From Halioxenophilus sp033283405 (lineage in GTDB: Bacteria; Pseudomonadota; Gammaproteobacteria; Pseudomonadales; Cellvibrionaceae), in contig NZ_JAWMQR010000001.1 in the NCBI RefSeq assembly GCF_033283405.1, positions 1,281,585-1,345,584 on the forward strand: a stretch of DNA of 64,000 nt, written 5' to 3'. The position numbers and the translations under genes were made by a program. The notes beneath the pieces are model-generated. The model was not told the DNA's origin. It did not search any database and was given only the letters and a program-made list of their open reading frames with translations. Each line of letters begins with the position of its first letter. The stretch's first letter is position 1. Of the stretch, positions 36,234 to 45,335 are shown piece by piece.

Positions 36234-36845
36234 CTACAACTTGGCCAGCGACAGGGCGCCGCCGGCACCCATCAACAGGCTGCCCGAGGCGCGATTAAAC
36301 CAGCGCTGGTGCACCGGTGACGAGAGCCAGCGCATAATCTGTTTGCCGGCCAGGGCATAGATCGACATCCAGATAAAATCCAACACCAGAAAGATCAGGG
36401 TCATCAACGCAAACTGCGGCACCACCGGCTGCTCGACATTAATAAATTGGGGAAAGAGCGCGCCGAAAAAGATCAGCCCCTTAGGGTTGGTCACGGCAAT
36501 TAAAAAGCCTTTTAACAGCAGATGGTGGCCGGGCAGGTCGCGGGCGACGGCCGCCTGCTGCTCGCCCACCGGGGCGATAAAGAGGCGCACCCCTAGGTAG
36601 ATCAGATAACCGGCACCGAGCCATTTAATGGCGTTAAAGACCCAGGCCGCCTCGGCCACCAACAGCCCCAAGCCAATGGCCGAGAGCAGCATCAGCAGTA
36701 GGTTGCCGAGGCTGGCACCGGCCATGGTAAAGAGCGTGGCGCCGTAGCCAAAGCGGGCGCCATCGGCCATACAGCCGAGCATTAACGGGCCGGGGCTGGC
36801 CGATAAAAAGAGTGTTACCGTAAAGAAGAGCCAGAGTTGATCCAC
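36234..36845 (-). CDS. LysE/RhtB-family exporter
   Basis: The 203-residue protein begins FFTVTLFLSASPGPLMLGCMADGARFGYGATLFTMAGASLGNLLLMLLSAIGLG, matching the LysE/RhtB signature (S-P-G-P then G-x-x-x-G-x). ITNPKGLIFFGALFPQFIN is the second conserved block. About six membrane helices are expected. These carriers export amino acids or homoserine lactone-type compounds. The gene stands alone. Confidence 0.9.
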   Translation of the reverse strand: MDQLWLFFTVTLFLSASPGPLMLGCMADGARFGYGATLFTMAGASLGNLLLMLLSAIGLGLLVAEAAWVFNAIKWLGAGYLIYLGVRLFIAPVGEQQAAVARDLPGHHLLLKGFLIAVTNPKGLIFFGALFPQFINVEQPVVPQFALMTLIFLVLDFIWMSIYALAGKQIMRWLSSPVHQRWFNRASGSLLMGAGGALSLAKL

Positions 36846-37410
36846 AGGGTTTCACCAATCGTTGAGCAGCGCAGAGTGCCACAAAAAACCGGCAGTGTAG
36901 CCGAGTCGGCGATGCCGTTCAGCAGAACTTTTATTATCAAAGCCTCATCATCAAAGCCTCATCATCAAAGTCCCTTGAACAAGGTCTCGCGCGCCACCTC
37001 TTGCTATCAAGGTCTCACCGGCGTGACAACCAAACCCGTCCTATATCACGACTATAACGACAAACCGCTGTTGTGATAAAAATTATCCAAAGCGACCCGG
37101 GCAGCTCTATCAGCTCACACCTTTTGCGCATAACATGCGCCAACGGCAATAAACTACGCCCCGGGCACGGACTGGCGTCGACCAAGATGAGTGTGAAAGC
37201 AGTTGTTGCGCAGTCACTCGACATCGATAAGCACAAGGATACCCATACCTTCCTCAACGGCTGAGCCGCCGCGTGTACGGCAAAAGCAGTAGCGAAAGGC
37301 GCTGTCGCTACACGGTGACCGACGGTCTGAGCCAATGGCTAATCGTCAAGCTTTTTAATGAACAGCGCGACGGCTGAAGCGAACACTTGGCAAAGGACAG
37401 TGAAACAACC
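36846..37410. other. Intergenic region with short direct repeats
   Basis: About 565 bp without a recognised gene. Two 14-bp tandem units (36937-36964) are followed by a partial third. A 48-codon frame just before the SLC12 gene, ending ...LSQWLIVKLFNEQRDG and a stop, has no start codon and may be a gene remnant. Confidence 0.45.
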
Positions 37411-40014
37411 ATGAACGGCAACGGCGAGACGGCGGGCAGGCTTGGCACCTTTGCCGGGGTGTTTACCCCCAGTGTGCTGACCATTATCGGCCTGATTCTC
37501 TTTTTGCGGCTGGGTTTTGTGGTGGGCGAATCCGGCCTGCCGGTGGCGCTGCTGATCCTGCTGTTGGCCAACACCATCTCGGTGTTAACCTCCATCTCCC
37601 TCTCCGCCATCGCCACCAATCTAAAGGTCAAACGCGGCGGCGACTACTATCTGATTTCGCGCACCCTGGGGCCGGCCTGGGGCGGTGCCATTGGCATTGT
37701 CATGTTTCTGGCGCAGTCGGTCTCCATCGCCTTCTACTGCCTTGGCTTCGGCGAAGTGGCGGCCGGTTTTATCCCCCAGCATGCCTGGTTGGATCCGCAG
37801 GCAATCGCCGCCATCGCGCTGCTGGTGCTGTCTGTTTTTGCCTGGCTTGGCACCGATTGGGCCACCCGTTTCCAGTATGGGGTGATGGCCATACTCAGCC
37901 TCGCCCTGCTCGCCTTTTTTATCGGCAGCGTCAGCCACTGGCGGGCGGAGACTCTGGCCGAAAACTGGCGTCTGCCCGGCGAGGGGTTCAGCTTTTGGCT
38001 GATGTTTGCCCTCTTCTTCCCGGCGGTTACCGGCTTTACCCAGGGGGTGTCGATGTCTGGCGAGTTGAAGGATGCCCAGCGCAGCCTGCCATTGGGCACC
38101 TTTCTGGCGGTGGCGGTCTCGATTGTGATCTATTTTCTGGCCGCCCTCGCCTTTGCCGGTGCCGCCCCCAGCCGACTGCTGGCCAGCGACCACAACGCCA
38201 TGCAGAGCATCGCCCTCTCTGGTGAGTTGATTGTCGCCGGGGTCTTTGCCGCCACCCTCTCCTCGGCCATGGCCTCGTTTCTGGGGGCGCCCAGAATTTT
38301 GCAATCCCTGGCCAGCGACCGACTGTTCCGCTTGCTGCAGCCCTTTGCCCGCACCACCCGCAAAAGTGGCAACCCGCGGGCGGGGGTGTTGTTGTCGGCG
38401 ACCATCGCCCTGTTAACAATCGCCGCCGGCCAACTCGACCTGATCGCGCCGGTGGTCTCCATGTGTTTTCTGGTCTCCTACGGTCTGATCAACTTCGCCA
38501 CCTACTTTGAATCGTCCGCCGGCAGCCCCTCCTTCCGGCCCGGCTTTCGCTACTTTAACCGCTGGCTGAGCCTGGCCGGTGGCCTCGCCTGCCTGGGGGC
38601 CATGCTCGCTATCGATTGGGTCGCCGGCGTCCTGGCCATCAGCCTGCTGCTGGCGGTGCACCAATATCTGAAGCACACCGCCCACCTTGCCCGCTGGGCC
38701 GACGGCCGCCGCTCCTACCACCTGCAGCAGCTGCGCGAGCACCTGTTTGCCGCCGAGGACTCGGAGCCCCACCCGCGCGACTGGCGCCCCAACCTGCTGA
38801 TCTTCCCTTCCAGCACCCGGCCACCACCCTGGCTGTTGCAGTTTGCCGGCTGGATTATCGAAAACAGCGGCTTTGCCACCGCCATTCAGCTCACCCACAG
38901 CCGCAGCAGTTTTCACCCCAGCCTGCCCCACGAAGCGATCGAGGAGCCCTTTGTCGAGGCTTTGGCCTGCCAGGAGCAGGAGATCTTTCACCGGCTGGTG
39001 TTTACCCCGGAGGGGAGCAATAGCATCGCCTCGATTGTGCAGGCGTTTGGCATCGGGCCGCTGACCGCCAATACCCTGCTGCTCGACTGGCCACCGGTAA
39101 CGCCGGCCGAGCCAGACCACCCCACCCTGACGGCGCTCGACCTGCATACCGCCATGCACCTCGGCTGCAACATAGTGCTGCTCAGCCAGAGCCCGGGCAC
39201 AAGCAGACCCCCGGCCGCTAACGGCCGCGGCCAGACCATTGATGTCTGGTGGTGGGGGGATGACAGCAGCCGCCTGGAGCTGCTGCTCGCCTACCTGGTG
39301 ACCCGGGTGGAGCGCTGGGAGCACGCCACCATTCGCCTGTTGGGCGTTGCCAGTGAGACGGAGCGCGAGCCGGTGGCGGCGCAGTTGGCGGCTCTGCTCG
39401 ATGAAGCCCGCATTGCGGCCGAACCCATGGTGGTGACCGCCGCCAGCGAGCAACAGGTGGTGGCGCTTTCGCAAAGCGCAGCCCTGGTGTTCATGCCCTT
39501 TAAGATCCAAAAGCAGCGGCCGGTCTCGCCTTTTGCCGCCGATATCACCACGCTGGCCGGCCAGCTGCCACTCACCGCCTGGGTCTGTACCGCCGGCGAG
39601 TTTAAACTCTACGCCGACCCGGAAGAGGGGCGCGCCGGCGAGCTGGCCCTGCTGCTCGACACTTACGAAGATCACAAGCGCTTTGTCGATATGACCGCCC
39701 GGGAGCTGGCCGAAACCGAAGAGAAGCTGGCCGACCAGCGGGCGGCACTGGCCAGGCTGGCAATGCCTGCCGAGGACAAAGCAGAAGCTGACACAGACAA
39801 CGAAGCCGAATGGGTGAGCGCAGAGCCGCCTCCGTCCAGCGAGCAGGAGAAACTGGCTAAAAGCATCGAGCGGCTCACCGAACTGCAACAGAAGCTGTTT
39901 CGCCGCCACGCCCGCGCCCAGGCCAAGTTAAAGTACGCAGAACAGGCGGCGCGGCAAGCGGGGCTGATCGAACCCGCCGCCGAGACTACCGAACACCCCA
40001 ACACTGAGGAGTAA
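37411..40014 (+). CDS. SLC12/CCC-type amino-acid permease-like transporter
   Basis: The 867-residue protein has an N-terminal transporter domain (GTFAGVFTPSVLTIIGLILFLRLGFVVGESGL, then VKRGGDYYLISRTLGPAWGGAIGIVMFLAQSVS) typical of cation-chloride cotransporter/APC members, with about twelve helices to residue 440. A large soluble C-terminal region ends in a charged, coiled-coil-like stretch (EKLAKSIERLTELQQKLFRRHARAQAKLKYAEQAAR). ATG at 37411 is preferred over TTG at 37387; AAGGA lies before it at a longish distance. The transported ion or solute is not determinable. Confidence 0.85.
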   Translation: MNGNGETAGRLGTFAGVFTPSVLTIIGLILFLRLGFVVGESGLPVALLILLLANTISVLTSISLSAIATNLKVKRGGDYYLISRTLGPAWGGAIGIVMFLAQSVSIAFYCLGFGEVAAGFIPQHAWLDPQAIAAIALLVLSVFAWLGTDWATRFQYGVMAILSLALLAFFIGSVSHWRAETLAENWRLPGEGFSFWLMFALFFPAVTGFTQGVSMSGELKDAQRSLPLGTFLAVAVSIVIYFLAALAFAGAAPSRLLASDHNAMQSIALSGELIVAGVFAATLSSAMASFLGAPRILQSLASDRLFRLLQPFARTTRKSGNPRAGVLLSATIALLTIAAGQLDLIAPVVSMCFLVSYGLINFATYFESSAGSPSFRPGFRYFNRWLSLAGGLACLGAMLAIDWVAGVLAISLLLAVHQYLKHTAHLARWADGRRSYHLQQLREHLFAAEDSEPHPRDWRPNLLIFPSSTRPPPWLLQFAGWIIENSGFATAIQLTHSRSSFHPSLPHEAIEEPFVEALACQEQEIFHRLVFTPEGSNSIASIVQAFGIGPLTANTLLLDWPPVTPAEPDHPTLTALDLHTAMHLGCNIVLLSQSPGTSRPPAANGRGQTIDVWWWGDDSSRLELLLAYLVTRVERWEHATIRLLGVASETEREPVAAQLAALLDEARIAAEPMVVTAASEQQVVALSQSAALVFMPFKIQKQRPVSPFAADITTLAGQLPLTAWVCTAGEFKLYADPEEGRAGELALLLDTYEDHKRFVDMTARELAETEEKLADQRAALARLAMPAEDKAEADTDNEAEWVSAEPPPSSEQEKLAKSIERLTELQQKLFRRHARAQAKLKYAEQAARQAGLIEPAAETTEHPNTEE

Positions 40015-40017
40015 CCG

Positions 40018-40392
40018 TTGAGTATCTACACACCACCGGAAGGGGCGCTGGACGACGCCAGCCCCGTCATCGAAAGAAGTTTCGCCACCCTCAACGTGAC
40101 CAGCAAAATTTTGTTGGTAGCCTTGGCCGTTGTCGATCTCGCCTACTACCTGGCCTGGGGCATCATTTTTGCCGTCATCGTCGGTCCAGAGCTTGGTTTT
40201 ATCCCACTGCTCATCAACCTGCTCTTTTGCGTAATATTCGGCCTGCTGCTCACCTTCGCCTTTCGCGCGACCGTAGAGGGTGACCCCTGGCAGCTAATGA
40301 GATTAACCCTGCTGCATCTGCTGCCCGGCCTTAACCCCATCGGTTTTCTGCTACTGGCGGTAGTGACTCTGTTGACCTGGCGGGAAGCGTGA
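40018..40392 (+). CDS. Small integral membrane protein with TTG start
   Basis: The 124-residue protein has three or four hydrophobic segments (ILLVALAVVDLAYYLAWGIIFAVIVG, LLINLLFCVIFGLLLTFAF, GFLLLAVVTLLTW). The start is TTG at 40018, only 4 bp after the transporter stop, and is supported by the strong GAGGAG directly upstream. Coupling to the SLC12-type gene suggests a related role or an accessory subunit. The family is not recognised. Confidence 0.75.
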   Translation: MSIYTPPEGALDDASPVIERSFATLNVTSKILLVALAVVDLAYYLAWGIIFAVIVGPELGFIPLLINLLFCVIFGLLLTFAFRATVEGDPWQLMRLTLLHLLPGLNPIGFLLLAVVTLLTWREA

Positions 40393-40564
40393 CCAACCTC
40401 TACTAACCGGCAGCCAGCGGCAGCGAAGAGAGTATTTGCGCCGCTATACTGCCTATAGTTACAGTTTGCATCCCAGGCGGATGCCATTTTTACTAACGGG
40501 CTGCGGCTGATTCGCCCCATGCGAACAGAGCGATAATTCTTATAAATAACAACAGTTCGATGCT

Positions 40565-41416
40565 ATGAAGTCCTTTTTCGCGCTTGTGTTACTGCTGCTA
40601 CCCGCCGTGGCCGCCTATGGCAGTTCGGCTCCAGAGCAGGAGAGCTGCGCCCAGACGCTCTCCTTTGCGGATCTGCCGCAACCCCAATTTGCCATACCGG
40701 ATGTCTACCCCTGGGGCTACCTCTCGGCCGATGGCGAGATCGCCGGCCTGCTGCCCGGCCTGCTCAACCACCTGCGGGAGAAGACCGGCCTCACCTACAA
40801 AAGTGTGTTAATGCCCTACTCCCGCATTGTGCACAGCCTGCAAAATGGCTCCATCGACAGCGCCGTGCTGATGGACGACCAGAGCTACCACAACGTCGAT
40901 GCCGTCGCCAAGTTGGTTAATTTAGAGATATTGATTGTCACCCGCGCCGATGCGCCACCGGTAACCTCACTCGACGACCTGGCTGGCAAACGGGTGGGCT
41001 TTCTGCGCGGCTGGGAGTCGGCTTTTACCTTCTACCGCGAACACAATATTGAGGGGGTGGAGGTCAATACCACCAATCAGGGGTTGGCGCTGATGATTCG
41101 CGATCGGCTCGATGCCATGACCGGCTCACCCTTCTCCGTGCCCCTGGCCATCCAATCCATGGGGCTCGACCCAGCCCGCTTTCGCGCCAGTTTCCGCCGG
41201 GGCATCGGCAGCATGAGCCTCTACCTGTCGCGCACCAGCCAGCAGGAGCAGAATCTGCAGGCCCTGCGCGAAGCCATGGACTGCATCCACCTGGACAGCT
41301 ACGCCGAGGAGTATTTTCGCGCGCAGGAGATGGACTCGCTAACCAGCAACGACGCCGGCCCCGCTAAAACGCCCCTTCCACCAGCGGATAGTCAGTGGCA
41401 CCGAGCAGTTCAGTAG
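40565..41416 (+). CDS. Periplasmic substrate-binding protein (SBP_bac_3-like)
   Basis: The 283-residue protein has a signal peptide (FFALVLLLLPAVAAYGS) and the family-3 binding-protein layout: GYLSADGEIAGLLPGLLNHLREKTGL near the start, SLQNGSIDSAVLMDD, and VTSLDDLAGKRVGFLRGWESAF in the middle. It may be a solute-binding component or a sensor-like protein; no permease gene is adjacent. Its last 78 bp overlap tail-to-tail with the antiporter gene on the other strand. Confidence 0.8.
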   Translation: MKSFFALVLLLLPAVAAYGSSAPEQESCAQTLSFADLPQPQFAIPDVYPWGYLSADGEIAGLLPGLLNHLREKTGLTYKSVLMPYSRIVHSLQNGSIDSAVLMDDQSYHNVDAVAKLVNLEILIVTRADAPPVTSLDDLAGKRVGFLRGWESAFTFYREHNIEGVEVNTTNQGLALMIRDRLDAMTGSPFSVPLAIQSMGLDPARFRASFRRGIGSMSLYLSRTSQQEQNLQALREAMDCIHLDSYAEEYFRAQEMDSLTSNDAGPAKTPLPPADSQWHRAVQ

Positions 41417-42592
41417 AAAGGTGGTGAGCATCAGGGCGTAGAAGGCCTCGGTCGACATAATCTGCAACTGCACGTAAGCGATATCCATCACCACAAAGGC
41501 GAGCTCCGCCCGCCCCAACATGCCAAAGCCGATCATCCAGCTGGCCGGCCAATCAAAGTCGCCGGTGTAGCGCGCCGCCAGGGTGGCGGAGAGCACCTGG
41601 CCGATAAACAAGCCCACAAACAGCAGCAGCGCCGCCGGCACCACGGCGATAAAAATCGCTTTATCAAACACCAGCTCGGTACCCAGGGCAACAAAAAAGA
41701 CCGGCCCAATCCAGGAGAAGGCGACGTTGTCGATAATCGCCCGCGACTGTTTGTAGAAGTCGATTTCACGATCCTTGTGGTAGTCGAAATACTCCTGCTT
41801 GATGATCAACCCCGCCATGTAGGCACCAATGGCCGGGTGGAAACCAAACTGGTGGGCAAGCAGCCCTACCAGTACCGCAATCAACAACAGCGCCAGCACC
41901 GTGTACTCCCCGCGCCCCATGGCGAGCAGCTGGCGCAGGCCAAAGTTGCCAATGATGGGAATGCGGGAGAGAAAGCCCACCCGCGCGGGAAACAGCCAGC
42001 CACCGATAATGGTCACCAGCACAAAAAAGAGCAGCGCCTTGCCGATTATCAGCAGTATCCCTAAGGGGCTGGCCACCGCTTCGCCGGCGGCGATGGGCAC
42101 CAGTATCGCCACCAGCGCCAGGGAGCCGATATCATCCAGCACCGCCGAAGTCATAATGCCGGTGGCCGCGGGGGTGTGATTCAACCCCTCGGATTTGAGC
42201 GACACCATGGTCAGCGACACCGCTGTGGCGGTCATCGCCAGGCCACAGAGCAGCGCCATATTGTGCGAGTTCCAGAGCATCAGCGTGGTGACGTAAGCCA
42301 CCAGAAACGGCGCCACCGCACCAAACAGGGCAATACCCCAGCTGCGTTTGATGCTGCCCAGGAAGTTATCGGCATCCTCCTCAAAGCCCAGAGCAAACAT
42401 AATGATGATAATGCCGAGCTCCGAGAAATCCTCGATAAAAACCGGCATCTCCGTGGGCAGCACACCAATATTAACCAGCACCGCACCGCAGAAGAGATAC
42501 CAGAGCACCGGTGTTAAACGGGTGCGGTGGGCGAGAAACGAAGCGGCAAAAACACTGGCCCAGATAATCGCCAAAATCGAGATATCGTGCAT
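41339..42592 (-). CDS. Cation/proton antiporter (CPA2-type)
   Basis: The 417-residue membrane protein has about twelve helices and CPA2 features: LGIIIIMFALGFEEDADNFLGSIKRSW near residue 55, MTSAVLDDIGSLALVAILVP with the Asp pair near residue 150, and FGMLGRAELAFVVMDIAYVQ near the C-terminus. It would exchange sodium or potassium for protons. There is no attached RCK domain. Its 3' end overlaps the convergent binding-protein gene. Confidence 0.9.
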   Translation of the reverse strand: MHDISILAIIWASVFAASFLAHRTRLTPVLWYLFCGAVLVNIGVLPTEMPVFIEDFSELGIIIIMFALGFEEDADNFLGSIKRSWGIALFGAVAPFLVAYVTTLMLWNSHNMALLCGLAMTATAVSLTMVSLKSEGLNHTPAATGIMTSAVLDDIGSLALVAILVPIAAGEAVASPLGILLIIGKALLFFVLVTIIGGWLFPARVGFLSRIPIIGNFGLRQLLAMGRGEYTVLALLLIAVLVGLLAHQFGFHPAIGAYMAGLIIKQEYFDYHKDREIDFYKQSRAIIDNVAFSWIGPVFFVALGTELVFDKAIFIAVVPAALLLFVGLFIGQVLSATLAARYTGDFDWPASWMIGFGMLGRAELAFVVMDIAYVQLQIMSTEAFYALMLTTFLLNCSVPLTIRWWKGRFSGAGVVAG

Positions 42593-42805
42593 AGTCGTGG
42601 CTCGTTGCAGGCCGCCGGTGGCGCCAGGGGTGTGAGAATTAGCAGGGGCTCTAGTATGTGCAAGCTGACAGATTGGGGCTTGATGTTGATCAGGACAAAC
42701 CCACGCCCATTGAGATGGCGGGGCTAAGCTTTTAAGCTGTCGGGCCTAACGCTTAATAACCCGCTAGCGACAACCATAATAATGAATAACAGGAGTGCAA
42801 CAGCG

Positions 42806-43240
42806 ATGAGCAGTGAGCCCACCGTGATTGGCGCCGGGCGCCTGACCGAAACCGTACAACAACTCACGCGCATCATGCAGGCGCTGGTCGAGCAGGGTAA
42901 AACCACCGGTGCGGTGACCCTGGCCGATTGGCAACCTCTGGCCGAACTCTGCGCCACTGACGGCTTCGAGCGCATCGGCCCCTTCCACGACCGCCTCGAC
43001 TGGGCCGGTTACAGCGCCATGCTTACCGATTGGGTGAACCACTCCGAGGGCTGGCTACCGGTGGTGAAAAGCATTACCGAAGCGCCCGGGGTGGTCTATA
43101 TGCAGTGCGAGGAGATGATCACCCAGGGCGACACAGTTTTCCCCTTCTATTCGCTCTCCCTGTACCGCTTCAACGAGCGCGGCCAGATCACCAGTATTGC
43201 CGTTTACATGCAGAACGAGGCCATGGCGCCGCCGGCCTGA
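42806..43240 (+). CDS. SnoaL/NTF2-like protein
   Basis: The 144-residue protein (ATG 42806, with AGGAG 10 bases upstream) has an NTF2-like cup pattern: ELCATDGFERIGPFHDRLDWAGYSAMLTDWVNHSEGWLPVVKSITEAPGVVYMQCEEMI, then FPFYSLSLYRFNERGQITSIAVYMQ at the end. It may be a small isomerase or binding protein. It is followed 107 bp later by an SRPBCC gene. It is not a close copy of the NTF2-like protein at 2124. Confidence 0.7.
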   Translation: MSSEPTVIGAGRLTETVQQLTRIMQALVEQGKTTGAVTLADWQPLAELCATDGFERIGPFHDRLDWAGYSAMLTDWVNHSEGWLPVVKSITEAPGVVYMQCEEMITQGDTVFPFYSLSLYRFNERGQITSIAVYMQNEAMAPPA

Positions 43241-43347
43241 GGCTGGGCCACCATCGCCTGGTTTATTGATCAAAAGCACCTGTGTGGGATTTATCGTGGC
43301 ACAAAATGGTCTGTTAGTGGCCAAACCCCAGCAATAGCGGAGCGAAA

Positions 43348-43761
43348 ATGGAAATTTCAATCGCATCGGAGATAAACGCACCATTGGCCGCGGTTTGGCA
43401 GGCATGGGTAACGCCGGAAGAGATCGTCAATTGGAATTTTGCCCTTGCTGAGTGGTGCTGCCCGAGAGCCGAGATAGATCTCCAGGTGGGGGGAAAATTC
43501 ATTTACCGGATGGAAGCGAAGGATGGCTCCATGGGTTTCGATTTTGAAGGCACCTTTACTCACATTACGCCCAACCAATGCCTTCGCTTCGAACTGGCCG
43601 ATAACCGAGTGGTGACGGTTGCGTTCACGGCAACAGCCAATGGCGTTAGGGTGGTCGAAACCTTTGACGCAGAGGATGAAAATTCTGCTCAGCAACAGAA
43701 ACAAGGTTGGCAAAATATTCTTAATAATTTCAAGCAGCACGTCGACAGTAAGAACAGCTGA
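43348..43761 (+). CDS. SRPBCC/AHSA1-family protein
   Basis: The 137-residue protein starts MEISIASEINAPLAAVWQAWVTPEEIVNW and continues CPRAEIDLQVGGKFIYRMEAKDGSMGFDFEGTFTHITPNQCLRF, the pattern of AHSA1 (START-like) proteins. The C-terminal QQQKQGWQNILNNFKQHV helix closes the hydrophobic cavity. These proteins bind a hydrophobic ligand; the role here is unknown. Confidence 0.9.
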   Translation: MEISIASEINAPLAAVWQAWVTPEEIVNWNFALAEWCCPRAEIDLQVGGKFIYRMEAKDGSMGFDFEGTFTHITPNQCLRFELADNRVVTVAFTATANGVRVVETFDAEDENSAQQQKQGWQNILNNFKQHVDSKNS

Positions 43762-44018
43762 TTAAGCGCGCTGGTCAGACAAATGTCTGCTGCGCGCGCA
43801 GTAGGTTACAGAGCCCGGCAAATGGCCACTTGAATCGACCCGGGCCAATAAAATTGACGCCACTGCCGTTGGGCATTGGTTAACTTTATGCCAAACGGCA
43901 AATCGAGGATGCATTGCCACTGGCAGAATCGCGGCGCAGCGCGTCGCTCACCGGTTGTCGCCTGCCTGTGCCTCAGGCGTGAGCAGGTGGCCAACAACAC
44001 TCTGTTGAGGGTATTCCC

Positions 44019-44516
44019 ATGAAAAAACTCCTTCCCCTATTGGTTATCTCCCCGTTCCTGGCGACCGTGGCCTTGGCCGGCAACGGCCCCAACACCATGC
44101 CCAACAAAGGCCCGGGGAACAATTCACAAGCCAGCGAACGAATGCCCATGCATGCGAAAGGCGGCGGCATGATGATGAACATGATGGACCACGAACAGAT
44201 GAACGCAATGCACGAACAGATGCAGACCATGCGTACCACCATGAATCAGATTCAACAGGAGAAGGATCCTAAAAAACGACAACAGCTCATGCAGGAGCAC
44301 CTGAACCAGATGCAGAAAGCGATGCAGATGATGCACATGGATGCCGGCAATGCTGAGGGCCCGGGTATGATGACCACCGAGCAGATGCAGGAGATGATGA
44401 ATCAGCGTATGGGCATGATGCACGACAACATGGGCATGATGGACATGATGATGGAACAGATGCATCAGCATGACGCGCAAATGAAGCGCGATGATATGCC
44501 GATGAAAAAAGAGTAA
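44019..44516 (+). CDS. Exported methionine-rich protein
   Basis: The 165-residue protein has a signal peptide (MKKLLPLLVISPFLATVALAG). The mature part is very rich in Met, Gln and His: I count 38 Met and 8 His in the whole protein, many in M-M or M-x-x-M spacing, suggesting Cu(I)-binding by thioether ligands. The rest is helix-forming and charged (QQEKDPKKRQQLMQEHLNQMQKAMQMM). No known metal-resistance gene is adjacent, so the metal role is inference. The plain alternative is a low-complexity periplasmic protein. Confidence 0.75.
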   Translation: MKKLLPLLVISPFLATVALAGNGPNTMPNKGPGNNSQASERMPMHAKGGGMMMNMMDHEQMNAMHEQMQTMRTTMNQIQQEKDPKKRQQLMQEHLNQMQKAMQMMHMDAGNAEGPGMMTTEQMQEMMNQRMGMMHDNMGMMDMMMEQMHQHDAQMKRDDMPMKKE

Positions 44517-44573
44517 CAGCTTTAGCGGATTCTCACTCGCCAACACCGGCGGCTCCCAGCCGCCGGCGCTTCG

Positions 44574-45335
44574 CTAGGGCAGGTGCAGGTGCCACTCATA
44601 AGGCACCAGGGTATAAAATGGCGCGGCCAGTTGCGCCGTCACATCGCCCCCGCGCCAGCGCTCAGCCAGCACCGGTTGCAGACGTTCGGCCACCGCCACC
44701 GGGTCTGCATCCAAAAACAGCAGGCTGATGGTTTGACTGGTGGGCGCGGTGGAAAAAGCGGTAGCAACGGCGCCAGCCTGCCAGCTACCCGCCACCCCCG
44801 GCACCGCCAGCAGCGGCGCTAACTCTCCGGCCGCGTCCTCACGCCCCTCCTCCAATAGCAGATAAACCCCCAGCGTCGGCAGCCAGGGCAGCACATCGGC
44901 GCCCAACTTGGCCCGCGCCGCCGCCTGCCGTTTGCTCACCGCGTACACGCCCCGCTCCACCGGCGGCAGAATAAAGGGCGAGCGGCCGGCGTCGCGCAGC
45001 GCCTCGGACAGGCGGTTAAACTCATCGAGGCCATCGAGGTTGGCAAAAAAGTAGGTCATGACATGGTCGATGGCCTCATAAGCGGGGCTGCAGGCCGCCC
45101 GCACGGCCCGGCAGCGGGGGGTGGATACCACCCGCAGCGAGGCGCGAATGGAGGCCAGGCGCATCTGCTCGGGCCGGTGGTCGACACTGTGCCAATGCAG
45201 GTACTCGGCATCTTTGCCCTCCGGGTGGCGGGCGGCCATAGAGAGAAACAGATGGCTGATACCGGAATCGCCACAGGTGACTATCGCGTCGACGGCATCG
45301 GAGGGCTCGCCGCTTAACTGAAAGCGCTCACTCAT
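44574..45335 (-). CDS. Hypothetical protein, dimeric alpha/beta-barrel-like
   Basis: The 253-residue protein is not recognised with confidence. Segments such as HVMTYFFANLDGLDEFNRLSEALRDAGR and ISLLFLDADPVAVAERLQPVL look like alternating strand and helix of the ferredoxin-like dimeric barrel. It has no signal peptide or membrane segment. Its ATG overlaps the TGA of the upstream epimerase gene (TGATG), so it is translationally coupled to it and probably acts in the same process. A GTG three bases earlier is an alternative start. Confidence 0.6.
   Translation of the reverse strand: MSERFQLSGEPSDAVDAIVTCGDSGISHLFLSMAARHPEGKDAEYLHWHSVDHRPEQMRLASIRASLRVVSTPRCRAVRAACSPAYEAIDHVMTYFFANLDGLDEFNRLSEALRDAGRSPFILPPVERGVYAVSKRQAAARAKLGADVLPWLPTLGVYLLLEEGREDAAGELAPLLAVPGVAGSWQAGAVATAFSTAPTSQTISLLFLDADPVAVAERLQPVLAERWRGGDVTAQLAAPFYTLVPYEWHLHLP

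Noticed and set aside
36938..36972. CRISPR-like array from short repeats
   Set aside because: Units are 14 bp and directly adjacent, without spacers; no cas gene is present.
37228..37377. Possible separate gene just before the SLC12 gene
   Set aside because: About 48 codons open without a start codon or recognisable domain; noted only as a possible remnant.
38413..39909. 498-codon minus-strand frame within the SLC12 gene
   Set aside because: It lies wholly opposite a well-supported transporter gene and shows no family motif.
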